Source of the DNA: Tipula vernalis
Lineage: Eukaryota; Arthropoda; Insecta; Diptera; Tipulidae
Length of the DNA stretch: 64,000 nucleotides
Direction of reading: 5' to 3'
Assembly (NCBI GenBank): GCA_958295665.1
Contig: OY282558.1
Span: forward strand, 188,984,633-189,048,632
The position numbers and the translations under genes are program-made. The notes under the pieces are model-generated. The model was given only the letters and a program-made list of their open reading frames with translations. It ran no database searches and was not told the origin of the DNA. Positions 20,732 to 32,592 of this stretch are shown piece after piece; within the stretch, counting starts at the first letter, position 1, and the number at the start of each line of letters is the position of its first letter.

Positions 20732-22327
20732 TTCCGCCGGCCATGAATCATCTGATTCATTGTATGTGATGGGCAGCTTACACAATTTATGGATGGGTCG
20801 CTGGATAATTTTGTCGGTGTTTGCTACTCGGATGGATACTATCCGAACCTTGCCATCATGTGCAGGATGTGTTTCAACTACTCTAGCCAATGCCCAACAT
20901 GTAGACGGTAAGTTTGATTCAGCGATTAATACTATATCTCCTGCCGCTAGATTTTTAGACTCACTTGTCCACTTATTTCTTTTTTGTAGGATAGTGAGAT
21001 AATCCATATGCCACCGTTTCCAAAAGTGCTGTTGCATATGTTTAACCATACCCCATCTGGTCGATGGTGAAATGTTTAATGACTGTGAATCATCTGCGAT
21101 GTCGGTGAAAGTGCGCCCGATTAAAAAATGCGCTGGCGTAATGCAGTCGATGTCTTCTGCTTCATTGGCTGCCATTGGCCTCGAATTCATGATGGCCTCT
21201 ATTTTTGTCATCAATGTGCCGAATTCTTCCATGGTGAGTATGGTTTCTCCAACCACCCTCGTTAGTTGTATTTTCGCCTGTTTTACTGTCGCCTCCCATA
21301 TACCACCCATATGGGGCGCTCCTGGTGGAATGAATTGCCAATCTATTTTATGCTGTAGCAGCGCTTCGGCTATGTCTGATGACTTTGTTTTTAGGAATTT
21401 AAATAATTCTCGCAATTGATTGTTGGCACCTACAAAATTAGTGCCATTGTCAAAGTAGACTGTGTGACAATTGCCTCTTCTTGATATAAACCTTGATAAA
21501 GCTCCCAGGAAACTTTCAGTGGTTAAGTTTCCTACTGTCTCGATGTGCACTGCCTTTGTGCTTAGGCATACGAATATACAAACGTTCATTTTATGAGGAA
21601 TTTGACCTCTGCGTCTTACGGGATGCACTTTGAACGGTCCACAGTAATCTACTCCGACTTTGTGAAATGGGTGTGAATATTGTACCCTATCTGCTGGTAA
21701 ATTCGCCATCAGCTGCTTTCCCATTGTTGGGTTTTGTTTTATGCACTTGATGCACTTGTGCACAATTGTTCTGGAAATCACTTTGCCTCTTATTATCCAG
21801 AACCGTCGCCTTGTAATGCTTGTAAGAAGGCTTACCCCCGGATGATTATGTAGGTTATGCATTTCTCGTACAATGCATTTTACTGCGTTATGACTCGTCG
21901 GTAGGATAATAGGATGCTTCACATTAAACGATGCGACTGATTTTTGTATCCGGCCTCCTACCCGTAGTACTCCTGCATCATCCAAAAATGGATTCAGACT
22001 GATAAGCTTCGTGCGCCTCGGTAACCCTTTTTTCTCTTGCAATGCATCTATTTCTGCTTGAAACTCGGTTTGTTGTATGTATTTAATTAATATTAACTCC
22101 GCAGCCATCATCTCCTCTCGATTGGTGTCGCTTGAATTTTGCTTCTTACAGTAGTTGATGAACCGCCTCATTAATGCTACTACCTTGGTCATCTTATGGA
22201 AACTTGAGTATCTATTAGTAAATTCATCAAAAAAACTGGTTGTTGATACGGCATATGATTGAATTTTTGCAGGACGTAGTTCCTCTATTGTCGCACTCTG
22301 TTCTGACAAGTTTTTTGTATGAATCAT
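20726..22327 (-). pseudogene. BEL-3 Pol, integrase half, downstream of a nonsense codon
   Basis: This 533-codon stretch is in the same frame as the upstream Gag-Pol and is separated from it only by TAA (22339-22337) and three sense codons. It carries the integrase zinc domain (HPIILPTSH, CIKCIKQN), the core with VDYCGPF (Asp), YFDNGTNFVGA (Asp) and GGIWEATVKQ (Glu), and the BEL ending IHKLCKLPI. Its stop codon overlaps the 3' LTR by six bases. Without readthrough of the TAA no integrase is made, so the element would need a helper. Translation from the ATG at 22327 alone would make an unusual free integrase; I see no evidence for that. Confidence 0.9.
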
Positions 22328-22336
22328 CTTGGTTCT

Positions 22337-25300
22337 TTAAGCATCAATCAGCCAATGTGGCCCATGCCACCACAGACTACAATTTACCAAATCTTTCGTA
22401 TTTATGCCTCGAGAAGCGATATCAGCCGGGTTGTCCTTAGATCCGACGTGCCCCCAATTTTCTCGCTTGTATTTTTGAATGATGTCGCTCGTTCTATTGG
22501 CTACAAAAGTTGTCCAGCGCCTGGGATGCGCCGACAGCCAATCCAACACTATTTTTGAGTCGGTGAATAGCAGAATTGTTGTTATCTTGATAGTTAACGC
22601 CGATTTCACCAACTTCATTAGATTGGCCAATAACAATGCACCCATTAATTCGAGCCGTGGAATACTAATTTGCTTGACCGGTGCAACTCGAGATTTCGCA
22701 GTGATTATATTGGATTGCAGGCCATCCTTTGTTTTCACTACTGCATATATAACGGCGGCATAAGCATGTTCGCTTGCGTCGCTAAATCCAATTAAACTTA
22801 TTTCGTTGCTAGTATGCACCCATCTTGGAATTCGAATTGCTGGAATTTCACGTAAATCTTCTTTGATTTTTATCCACATTTCCGATAAGTTCGTTGAAAG
22901 ATCTTCGTCCCAGCTCAAATCATGCATCCACACTGCTTGAAGTAAAATTTTCATGCGTATTACAATCGGTGCCAACCAGCCAAGCGGGTCGAAGATTCGG
23001 CTAGCATCCGATAGTAATGTTCGCTTGGTATACGCTGTTCGATCAGGTAGTTCGGTTGTAAACTTGAATGAGTCTCCACAAGGATCCCATTGCAGCCCTA
23101 ATACCTTTGGCGACTGTGAATGCTCTCCGATGTCCATGATATCCCCACTTGTACCTTGAATAAATGCCCTTATCTCTTCATCATTGGTCATCAATTTGCG
23201 CAGCTTAAATCCATTGTCCTTTAATGCAGCTATTACTTGCGTTATCAATGTTTCAGCGTGTACCCTTGAATTCGACCCCGTCATCAGATCGTCCACATAC
23301 ATGTCTTGTTGTATGGCTTGTGCTGCTTCTGGTTGATTCGCTTGTAGCTTCATACCCACTTCTTTAAGACTACGGGTTGCCAAGAATGCTGCTGATGCGG
23401 TGCCATACGTTAATGTTTTCAACTGGTATGTGTTTGGTTGTTCGTTTGTGTTATTTCTCCATAAAATGTTTTGATATACTTGATCCTCCTCGCTCACCCA
23501 GACCTGTCTATACATTTTCTCCACGTCCCCGTATATGACGAACTCATGTTGCCGAAATTTCAATAGAATATTGATTAGTGGTGGCTGCACAGTTGGTCCA
23601 ACTAATAAAATATCATTCAATGATATCCCGGTTGACGATTTGGTAGAAGCGTCAAAGACAACTCGGAGCTTCGTGGTTGTGCTGCTGGCCTTTAGTACCC
23701 CGTGGTGCGGAAGATAATATTTGTTTGCTTTGCCATTTCCTTCTACCCGCTGCATGTGTCCTAACTCTTCGTACTCCGTCATAAATGCTCGATATAACTT
23801 CCCAAAGTCTTCATCACGATCAAACCTTCTCTCCATTGATTTCAAGCGGTTGAGTGCGGCATTGTATGAGGTTCCCAGCATTGTACCAGGCTGCTTGAAT
23901 GGCAATTTAACAACAAATTTGTTGTTTGCGGCTTGTCTGGTCGTTGTTTGAAACAGCTCTTCGCATTTCTGTTCTTCGGGCGATCTCGTTATACTTTTCG
24001 GCAACTCTTCTACCTCCCAGAACCTGCGGAGCGACTTATCGATATCCAATAAAATGTTAAAGTTTTCAGCTGTTCCGATCTGCGCTTGATCCGTGCTTCG
24101 CCCAGCAACTACCCAGCCAAAGATTGTACGAACAGCTGTCAGCCCACTTGATAATGCGTGCTGCTCAGATAGCAAGGCTTTAAAGAAAATGTCGACTCCT
24201 AATAGTACGTCAATGTGACCACGCTTATTGAATGCTGGATCTGCTAATATTAATCCACTTAAAGTTTGAACGTCTTGCTCCGACAGCTTAAATTCGTTGT
24301 GTACACCGGACACCTTAGGAACTATGAACGCCTGTGTTGTTAATATTGTCGAATTATTTTGCGCTGCAATGACCAGCTCAGTAGATCCTCGTGTTGTGCC
24401 AATTCTCACTTCGCCAAGTCCCTTAACCATGACCCTTGCGTTAGTGCGTTTAAGTCGTAAACCTTGCATACACTCCTCCGAAATAAAAGACGTCTGTGAA
24501 GCGGAATCCAGTAATGCTCTATAAGTTTGATACTGACCAATGCTATCCTTGATTTTAATTATTGCAGTCGGAAGTATACCTTGTGCAGCTGTATAGACTG
24601 TGTTGTGTGATTGTATGATTGATTCCTCTGCTTCTTCTGCTGGTGATAGATCAGCCTTATGAACGGTCGTATTCGGTTGCTGCTCATTCTCGAACCGCTT
24701 TTCATCCGCTGCATGTAGTGATGTGTGATGTTTGGCATGGCAACGTTGACACCGTGCCCTTGATCTGCAATCTCGTACTCGATGGTTGCCATTTAAGCAA
24801 TTAAAACACCTATTACTCCTTTGAATGGTTTCTGTTTTCTGCTGTGGTGTCATGGCTTCATAAACACTGCATTCGAAGATTCTATGTCCGACTTGGTTAC
24901 ATATTGGACACATAATTCCTGGCGATGTAGCTACTGCACATGATCGTGTAATTGAATGAACTGGACCGCCTTTTTTAGAGTAACACTTCATTGACTCCAC
25001 CATGTCTATTCTTCGTCCAAGGAATTTAAGTAGATCCTCTAATGTGGGAAAATCGTTTTCGGCCATCTCCTGTGCCCAAAGAGATCTGGTTTCATTATCC
25101 AGCTTGTTTAGGGCTACGTATATCAACCATGGGTCTCTTCGCTCTGCCTCAGGACCTAGTGCTTTTAACCCCCTGATTGATTCGTCTAATGTATCCGCAA
25201 ACTTTCTTATATTAGACGAGTTTGGCTGCGAGATGCTTTGCTGCTCCATGTACGCTTTGATAAATGCGTTGACCGTGTGCCGCTTTCGATCGTACCTTTG

Positions 25301-25855
25301 AATCAGCTTTTGAAATGGCTCGATGTAACTGGCATCCGTTACTGGTAAATGTCTGATGAGTGCCGCTGGTTCTCCTTTCAATAGTCCCTTTAGGTACTGG
25401 AACTTTTGCACTCCTGTTAAGTTGCCTCGGTCGTGAATAGTGGACGTATAAATGTCAACAAAGGACTGCCACTCCATATAATTGCCATCGAATATAGGAA
25501 TGTTGAGTTTCGGTAGTCGTGCTTCTATGGAATGGTGCTGCGATGCGTTCATGGTGTTGTCCAGTTGTGCCCCTGTTGGCTGTTCGGTAAGACTTTTCTT
25601 ACGACTGGTAGCATTCAGCTTTGCGATAACGGTATAGTAATTGTCCTCGAACTCGGACAGATCTGACTCTACTTTGCTATCCAAATCGAACATTTCACGT
25701 TCTATAGCTTGGAACTCGCTTAACAATTTGGCTGCTCTTTCTTGTCTCACCGAAACATCACCTATGCTTATATTGTCCATGTTGCCCATTACAAATGTCA
25801 GCAATTTCGTCATGGATCCCTTTACTACTGCTCTTTGCTTCTTGAGACTCTCCAT
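22337..25855 (-). CDS. BEL-3 Gag, protease, reverse transcriptase, RNase H
   Basis: Start chosen at ATG 25855 (the frame is open from a GTG 15 bases earlier). The Gag part has the DUF1759-type region (LPKLNIPIFDGNYMEWQSF, KFQYLKGLLKGEPA), then zinc knuckles CPICNQVGHRIFEC and CFNCLNGNHRVRDC. Protease has LLDSASQTSF, an Asp-Ser-Ala variant of the active site seen in many BEL elements. RT shows GDVEKMYRQ and YVDD (23299-23288); RNase H shows GFSDASEHAYAAV and FTDSKIVLDWL. The frame ends WLIDA then TAA at 22339-22337, just before the integrase. Apart from this stop the frame is open over 1,170 codons, which supports recent activity. Confidence 0.93.
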   Translation of the reverse strand: MESLKKQRAVVKGSMTKLLTFVMGNMDNISIGDVSVRQERAAKLLSEFQAIEREMFDLDSKVESDLSEFEDNYYTVIAKLNATSRKKSLTEQPTGAQLDNTMNASQHHSIEARLPKLNIPIFDGNYMEWQSFVDIYTSTIHDRGNLTGVQKFQYLKGLLKGEPAALIRHLPVTDASYIEPFQKLIQRYDRKRHTVNAFIKAYMEQQSISQPNSSNIRKFADTLDESIRGLKALGPEAERRDPWLIYVALNKLDNETRSLWAQEMAENDFPTLEDLLKFLGRRIDMVESMKCYSKKGGPVHSITRSCAVATSPGIMCPICNQVGHRIFECSVYEAMTPQQKTETIQRSNRCFNCLNGNHRVRDCRSRARCQRCHAKHHTSLHAADEKRFENEQQPNTTVHKADLSPAEEAEESIIQSHNTVYTAAQGILPTAIIKIKDSIGQYQTYRALLDSASQTSFISEECMQGLRLKRTNARVMVKGLGEVRIGTTRGSTELVIAAQNNSTILTTQAFIVPKVSGVHNEFKLSEQDVQTLSGLILADPAFNKRGHIDVLLGVDIFFKALLSEQHALSSGLTAVRTIFGWVVAGRSTDQAQIGTAENFNILLDIDKSLRRFWEVEELPKSITRSPEEQKCEELFQTTTRQAANNKFVVKLPFKQPGTMLGTSYNAALNRLKSMERRFDRDEDFGKLYRAFMTEYEELGHMQRVEGNGKANKYYLPHHGVLKASSTTTKLRVVFDASTKSSTGISLNDILLVGPTVQPPLINILLKFRQHEFVIYGDVEKMYRQVWVSEEDQVYQNILWRNNTNEQPNTYQLKTLTYGTASAAFLATRSLKEVGMKLQANQPEAAQAIQQDMYVDDLMTGSNSRVHAETLITQVIAALKDNGFKLRKLMTNDEEIRAFIQGTSGDIMDIGEHSQSPKVLGLQWDPCGDSFKFTTELPDRTAYTKRTLLSDASRIFDPLGWLAPIVIRMKILLQAVWMHDLSWDEDLSTNLSEMWIKIKEDLREIPAIRIPRWVHTSNEISLIGFSDASEHAYAAVIYAVVKTKDGLQSNIITAKSRVAPVKQISIPRLELMGALLLANLMKLVKSALTIKITTILLFTDSKIVLDWLSAHPRRWTTFVANRTSDIIQKYKRENWGHVGSKDNPADIASRGINTKDLVNCSLWWHGPHWLIDA

Positions 25856-26235
25856 TTTGACTGTTTGCACCTTTTGTTATTTAAATTAATGTGAATATTT
25901 GTATCTTATTTTTAGGTTCACTAAACGCACTTGAATCCGTGTTAAAGACAACGGTAAATGGCTCGACCGAAATATCGCTTGGTTTGAGCACGATTAGCGT
26001 TACGCTTGAGCTTTGCTGTATGGACCGACCACTTAGCGCTTTAATTTTAATAACGCGCTTACACAGTTAACTTGCACTGAATAAATTAATGCGGTTATAC
26101 TTACAGACCGCTACAACGTGTTTTCTGGAAACTTTCACCTTTATCCGATATTTTAAGGTGTGGCTTGATTGGGACGACTAAAAATATTGCGACTGATTGT
26201 GAGGACGCTTGATTTTCGCCAATATGCAATATTCT

Positions 26236-26253
26236 GTCCCTGTTTCGGCGCCA
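26236..26253 (-). promoter_or_regulatory. Primer-binding site of BEL-3, tRNA-Lys-like
   Basis: Directly beside the 5' LTR the minus strand reads TGGCGCCGAAACAGGGAC. This differs at about two positions from the complement of the tRNA-Lys(UUU) 3' end as I remember it, so tRNA-Lys is the likely primer. One extra T separates it from the LTR. Confidence 0.75.
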
Positions 26254-26254
26254 A

Positions 26255-26900
26255 TGTTGCTATGAAGGTTGATAATCCTCGTGAATTCGGGATGATGCTG
26301 CTTGATAATTCAGCCAGATTATCGTACTCCAATTTTATTGTAAATTTATATTTACGGATGTATTTAATATTTAATAAAATAAAATTGTAAACCGTTTGAA
26401 CAAAATCTTTATTAAATATTTATCAACACTTGATATCTTTATTTTCGCTTGTTGTGATCTCGATGGAATCTCGTTTCGAATAGGAAGAATTTTCTTTATT
26501 TATTTTTCAGCTTAATTAAAACCGCCAAAAATTTGATGGTTTTTACATATTGACATCTTTGTTTAAACATGTTAACTAATTACTATTTCTTTAAATTTAA
26601 TCAAATAATAAGTGACATCTCTTATTGTGTAGCTAAACTAAGTTTGTCGTGAGCTTTCATGTGTGTACAAGATAATTTTATAAATTGAGCAAACTGTTAT
26701 ATAAATCAATTTTGACAATAATTCTTCTGTCAAATAAAAATTTAAATAATTATAAACAGTGGTGTTGTGTTGTGATTAGAACGATAAAAAATAAGCTAAG
26801 TTTCTCAAAAAAAAAAAAAAATTTATAATACTGAATATTTAATTCTAATGTTGTGTTTGTTTTAGGTGAAGATTGCTGCTGATGATATTCTGCTTCAACA
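26255..26900 (-). repeat. 5' LTR of BEL-3
   Basis: 646 bp, nearly identical to 20080-20731, with TGTTGCTATG and GCTTCAACA ends on the plus strand. Followed by the target duplication ACTAT. Confidence 0.95.
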
Positions 26901-26905
26901 ACTAT

Positions 26906-27480
26906 AATCTCTAAGTTTTCTTTATTTTATTTTATACACAAATAATCTCTATGATTCAATTACGACTGTCTCTCGCAATTTTCAGAACACAACTTCCCTT
27001 TTCTTCACAAACAAATTGTAAGGTAAATTCAACTCGACCAAATTATTACAGTTTTACATAATTATAACACGTCTAGTTCACCTGAATTACGCGAGACGGT
27101 AGTGTTATTTGGTGATTAGCAAATGCAAAAATATCAATCAGCTGTGGCATTTGTTTACGTTTGGTAAGTAATAATATTTCATAATCTAAATTTATACGCG
27201 AATTATAATTTCAGGTGAGCCAGTGTGGTATCATAAAACTAAGTACAATATTGTTTAGAATATAATAATGATAACAATTCATATTTTACAGATTTAAAAT
27301 GCCGAAACAATCATTTCAGAGACTGGACAGCTGATTGTCAACATATTGATTGAACATTAAAGGAAAATAGTGTAAAGAAATAATAAAATATTACATAAAT
27401 AAATCTGAGTGTGTGATTTGTTTCTTCATTATTGAGTTGAGTGCTTTAACTCGCAACTTCGTAGTAAGTATTCTTTCTGT
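26906..27480. other. No recognised gene
   Basis: AT-rich DNA between BEL-3 and dispersed repeat units. A possible acceptor followed by ATTTAAAATGCCGAAAC near 27290 and AATAAA signals near 27380-27400 hint at a 3' exon, but the frame is too short to support a call. Confidence 0.4.
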
Positions 27481-27489
27481 ATCCTCAAC

Positions 27490-28130
27490 AGATAGGTTCC
27501 ATCCTAGTTGGAATCCCATTTCCAACGCATATATCAACATCCATCACAATCGGTTAAGGAATAATTAAGTTCCATCCTAATGGCTATAACCCAGAACTTA
27601 ATCCAAAAATCATTTTAAAATCCCACTTCAATCGCACATATCAAATTTCACTAAAATCGGGGAAGGAGTAGCCAAATTCCATCCTAGTTGGGCATATTCC
27701 AGAAATTTATCTAAATATCGTTTATTGAACTTTCTTTATTTAATGATATTCAAGGTGGTTTGCGTCTATTGGAGAGGGAACCAAAGTTGAGTAGATTAGT
27801 CTACCAGCTCCGTAACCTGCCAGTAGGGAGCGCATTACTTGTGTATAATACATAACTGTCAGTACATAATTGTGTACATCTCTATGATCGGAGATACAAC
27901 AATTTTTTAAACCATCCAAAATTATTAAAAATTCTAATTTCAGCGAAATATAGAAGAGTCCATCACAATTGGATCAGGTTGGCCACAGAGACTGGCATAT
28001 TATCCGACAATATGGTCTATCCGAGAATATGTGCAAGACCTTGTAGACATCTCTGCGGTCGGCAATATAAAACTTTTAAAATAATCCAAAATTATTAAAA
28101 ATTTCAAAAACTGTGAAATGTGTTATAGTT
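27490..28130. repeat. Dispersed repeat units, minus-oriented
   Basis: 27500-27720 holds two reverse-oriented units of the ~110-bp family (CCATCACAATCGGTTAAGG, CAGAACTTAATCCAAAAATC). 27900-28130 is the inverted partner of 18955-19100 (AATTGGATCAGGTTGGCCAC, TAGACATCTCTGCGGTCGG). Confidence 0.65.
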
Positions 28131-28344
28131 CATCATCATATCACCGGCTTGGTGACATTGACCGCTATATGGCTTAGCTATTCTAAGAAATGTGCGGTAC
28201 CTTCAGGACATTTTCAGGATCGGCACTAAATAATTATTTAAGCCTGAAAATGATGAAAAGAACCTGTTTGCTCATGAAAAGAATTTGTTTGGTGGTACGA
28301 AAAATAGCTAATTTAACAGGTGTAATTTTTTGTTATTTTTTTAA

Positions 28345-30108
28345 AGCATAAACTTCACACTGACTGTGCGTCGATGTTACAGAAGATTTTTGGGTCGTTA
28401 CCTCTACAGCCACATAATAGTTTAAAAACCTTTAGTGGAGAAACGATAGCGGTTACTGGATTTACAGTAGTCAATGTAAATCATCGAAATAAAAATCATG
28501 CATTAGAATTGATTGTAGTGAAAACAGATAAACAATTTGTACCGTTATTGGGGCGTACTTGGATAAGCGTATTGTTTCCCAAGTGGGAACAACAATTCAT
28601 GGTGAGCCACATGGATGTACGAGTAAAAGGCAAAGGCGATAATGACCTTCAATTACTTGTCGACTCGTACAAAGGTCAAATTTCCAAATGTGTTTTCAGA
28701 AGAAAATATGTCAATTAAATTGCACAGAGCATCAATTGAATTGAAAGATAATTGGATGCCGGCGTTTTGCAAGCCGCACATTGTACCGTATTCACTTCGA
28801 TCAAAAGGGGAAAGGAACTTCGAGAAATGCCAGCTAATGGTACAATACTCCAAATACATACAAGTAAGTGGGCCAGTACAATTGTTACAACCTTGAAGAA
28901 AGACGGTCGTTTACGTATTTGTGTTGATTTTAAAACAACAGTTAATCGGCTTATAAATAATGATTCGTATCCATTACCGCAATGTGATGACATTCTTACA
29001 GTATTGGCTCTGACCGGAGCCTACCCGCAATTTGAGATTGATGAAAAATCGAAATCATTATTTACAATTAACACACATTTGGGATTGTTCCGTTTCAACC
29101 GTTAAACATATCGCATATCATCAATTCCTGCTATTTTCCAGCGCACAATGGACCAAATTTTAAACGGAGTACCTCGAACGTTTTGCTACTTAGATGACGT
29201 AATTATAACAAGTTGTACTATGGAAGAATGTGCTGCCAATACATAAAAGGTCTTGGAGCGTCTTTCGAACTTCGCGTCTTTCGCGACAACACCTACCAAC
29301 ATCACCGAGTTAAAATCATATTAAGGATTGGTCAACTATTATACAAAATTTGCACTAATGCAAGCAGATGTGTTGGCACCATTTTACTGTCTTACCCAAA
29401 AAGACGTAGATTTTGATTTATTGAAAGCAATTATCTCCGAAAAAAGTTTATTGGTACATTATGACCCTACAAAGCAATAGTTCCTGTCATGTGACGCTAG
29501 TTCTACAGGTGTAGAAGCAGTCTTAAGACAGAGGTGCAACAAAGTGGAACATTCCGTGATATTTCAGTAACGTTGTCGGAAGCTGATCGAAAGTATTCGC
29601 AACTGGTAAAAGACGCCTCTTTCTTTATTTAATTTTTTGCTTAAAAGAATTTAATAAATTTCTACTTGGTAGGTCCTTTTTAATTTATACTGATTATCAG
29701 CCTTTGATTAGTATTTTCAACCCACGGAAAGGCATTTTAATAATAGCTGCAGCCGGGTTATATCGTTGGTACTATATAAGTTATATACGAAGCCGAGAAA
29801 ATTCGAAAGCTGACGCGTTGTCGCTTTTAGCATCAACAAATCATGGACATTACCACTAGTATTATCAATCTGTTCACGGAATGTGATAAATTGCCCATAT
29901 CAGCGGATGTTGCCAAAAACACCAATTCTGACTCATTAATGTCGAGAGTAGTAACAACAATAACTAATGGTTGGTCTAATTTTTGTGGACACCCTGGCAT
30001 GGTGAAGTTGAAACTATTGGCTAGGTCTACGCTATGGTAACCAGGTGTAGATCAAGAAATCGAGGAAGTGGTGCGTGAATGTGAGCCGTGGACCTTAATT
30101 AAATCCTC
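28345..30108 (+). pseudogene. Ty3/gypsy protease end, RT, RNase H and integrase start, decayed
   Basis: In order: LQKIFGSLPLQP and LLGRTWISVLFPKW (end of protease and linker), DNWMPAFCKPHIVPYSLR, then TSKWASTIVTTLKKDGRLRICVDFK and YPLPQCDDIL (RT fingers), FCYLDDVIIT (catalytic YLDD), LSCDASSTGVEAVL (RNase H) and HPGMVKLKLLARSTLW then CEPWTLIKS (integrase zinc region). Several frames and stops are needed. The sequence stops in the integrase zinc domain and passes directly into CTAACC-like repeat DNA. It begins within the protease where the piece at 15240-16015 ends. Confidence 0.85.
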
Positions 30109-30440
30109 AACCTAACCCTAAACTCAACAATCCGCTCGACTCCTAACTTCACTCTCAAATCAACCGCAAAATCAACGTTCATCAACGTTTTCAACGTTAA
30201 ACCCACACGGTACGAAACTGCATGTCTCTATGAACTCCAATCACAACTCAACTTTTAACTCGACCCCAATTCAACCCTTAACTTAACCCTAAACTCAATG
30301 TTCAACTCAATCCTCAAATCAATTTGTCTCGAAAAACTACATTTGTACATGAATTTGACTCAAAAAAACTCAAGGTAACTTCCAACTAAACACAACACCA
30401 AATAAACTACCAACTTAACTGCTGACTCTTACTCAGCTCA
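30095..30440. repeat. CTCAACC-rich degenerate repeat
   Basis: Loose repeats of words such as CCTAACCCTAAACTCAAC, AACTCAATCCTCAAATCAA. The same words make the left arm of the fold-back at 12800-13020 and, inverted, 13430-13640. It abuts the truncated gypsy integrase. Confidence 0.7.
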
Positions 30441-32588
30441 ATCCGAATAACTAGCCAACTCTAAAAATTTTTCTAAATCCAAAATAATATATGTTTATTG
30501 CTGAGAACAAAGATTTATTAAAAGTTATTTTCTATGGTTAATTGTCTGCCTGATCTTGTCTAATTCACACTGAACCAATTTAAAAATTTTCGGCTAAACC
30601 GCTAAACAAATGCCACTCACTAATGTTTAACAAATATCCAGACGTCCTATTTTCTTTCGCCCACGTATAAGTTTTATTCCACATCAAATCAGTCACGATT
30701 TATCGATATATTATGTAACGTTATCAACAACGTATTCATGTATTATCAAAGAAAATATTAAGTCTTTAATAAATAATGTAGCCCCTTTATGATGAGAGTA
30801 CATCGAGTATGTTACGACTGTCTAGTTATGTACGCAATGTATATACGTACTTACATATTTTGTATAAAATATAAATACTTATGTAATTCAATTTCCAAAC
30901 AAACTCAATATACAATGTACATTAGACTCGTACAAGTTGTCGTTTAATCAAAATCACATTATTGAATTATTTTCCTTTTTTTTTTTGCCGTTTGTCCTTT
31001 TTAAAATATACGAGTATTATAGATAAATATTCCCAGTAGACCTTCCTAAATTGATTGGACATTCATACTACATAAGTACATATAGACAAAGTTGATACAT
31101 CAGCTGCATTAAAATTGTAGCAAAAGATATATTTAGGAATACGTAAACGATATTTTTTGAGATGATACTGGGAGATTAGTTTTTGATGGATGATGTATTG
31201 CTATAAAGATAAATACTAAATCGTACATATTCTTCCTCTCTCTAAAGTTAAGTGTACGAGTATGTTATGTTTGTTTGAATTAAAAATGGAATAAAGAATT
31301 TGAAAGTTATTAAATAAACATTTTGTATGCATATAGGGATTTAAAATTGATTTATCATGGAAAATTTATTCTATTCTAACCGGGAATTGAAATGTTGCCT
31401 ATAAACAATGTCAAAACAATGATCATTCCATTATAAATCACACTTATTAACGTATATTTCTTTAATCCTTGTTGTTAGTTACTTCAAGTAGTTTAAATAT
31501 TTTTACACTTAAATCCAAAATAAACGATCAATATTATTTTTAAAAATGTTTGGAAAATGATGAGTACGACTGATACTCAGTTTTATTTTTCATCGACGAA
31601 CAAAATCACAATATGTACATGACATGTACAATTTTATATAGCTATTTAGCGAACATACGAGTATAGGGTATAAAATTGAATTCTGCTCAACATTTTTAAT
31701 GAAAAAATATTTATCTTATGCGATATTATTCATAAAATCGCTGCTGGGTTATTTTTGTTATGGTAAAATTACCATAAAACAAGAATAAAATACATATACA
31801 TTATAAACCACCCTTCTTAATTAGACAAAAACCGTAATCATTGAAATATTCGTTTGCATAAACATTATTTTCAACATTTGGTAAAATTCCTAAATTGTCT
31901 TTTTTTTTTTATTTTTTTAATTAAACATGTTTAAATTGATAACGTATCAGGATTTTATTCTATTCGAAGGGAGGAACAACGAGGATAATTTCTATTAAAC
32001 ATTTTTTTAAGAATTATTATGGTTCCATGAAAAGTTAAAAAAAAAAGATGACATTTGCATTTTTCCATACTAATGACATTCAAATTTAATTGATATAGCT
32101 AATTTAAAATTTTTTTGTTGAATTTATTTATTCAAATCTCTAAAATAAGAATTATAGAATTTTGCATTCTCAATTTCTTTTTAATTAAAATAAAATTTCA
32201 CAGAAAAATCTCTGAAGCTAAGCATCTAGGCTTCAACGTTGAGTAATAATTATCAAGAAACTAAACAATCTTGGTGAAAATATACACAGGGGAATAAAAA
32301 TGATTGAAAAGACATTATATCAGGAGTATATGGACATCTCTGAAGAATGAACTGTCAAGAGGAATTACGCTTTGAACCATTTTCTCAATTGGCACCACTA
32401 ATCTGTTAGCATCTAATTTTAATCAAGTTGATTCAATTTAAAGCAAACCGACCGTTTTGTTGCCAGTACAAACTTTCATTTATGTAAATAAAAAAATTGA
32501 TTAGTTATCAGTTATGAGTTATCAGTGATCAGTCAGTATTACAAAAGTAGTCAGTATTTTAAAATCAATTTATGTTTGAGTCTGTAAC
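30441..32588. other. AT-rich stretch, nothing recognised
   Basis: About 2.1 kb with no supported frame or repeat structure. Several ACGAGTAT words and AT-rich tracts occur. Short perfect echoes near 32508-32535 (CAGTTATGAGTTATCAGTGATCAG) look like simple local duplication. Confidence 0.5.
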
Positions 32589-32592
32589 ATAT

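Larger units (their letters stand above)
20075..26905 (-). mobile_element. BEL-3, complete BEL/Pao element with target duplication ACTAT
   Basis: Two long terminal repeats (20080-20731 and 26255-26900) enclose a Gag-Pol reading frame on the minus strand. The 5 bases before the left repeat (20075-20079) and after the right repeat (26901-26905) are both ACTAT, the duplication size expected for BEL/Pao. The repeats differ by only a couple of substitutions and a few small indels, so the insertion is young. One in-frame TAA in pol is the only clear coding lesion. Confidence 0.95.

Noticed and set aside
30095..30440. Telomere-like repeats because of CCTAACC words
   Set aside because: The words are irregular, mixed with AACTCAA variants, and match the fold-back arm in this window; they are not a regular telomeric array.
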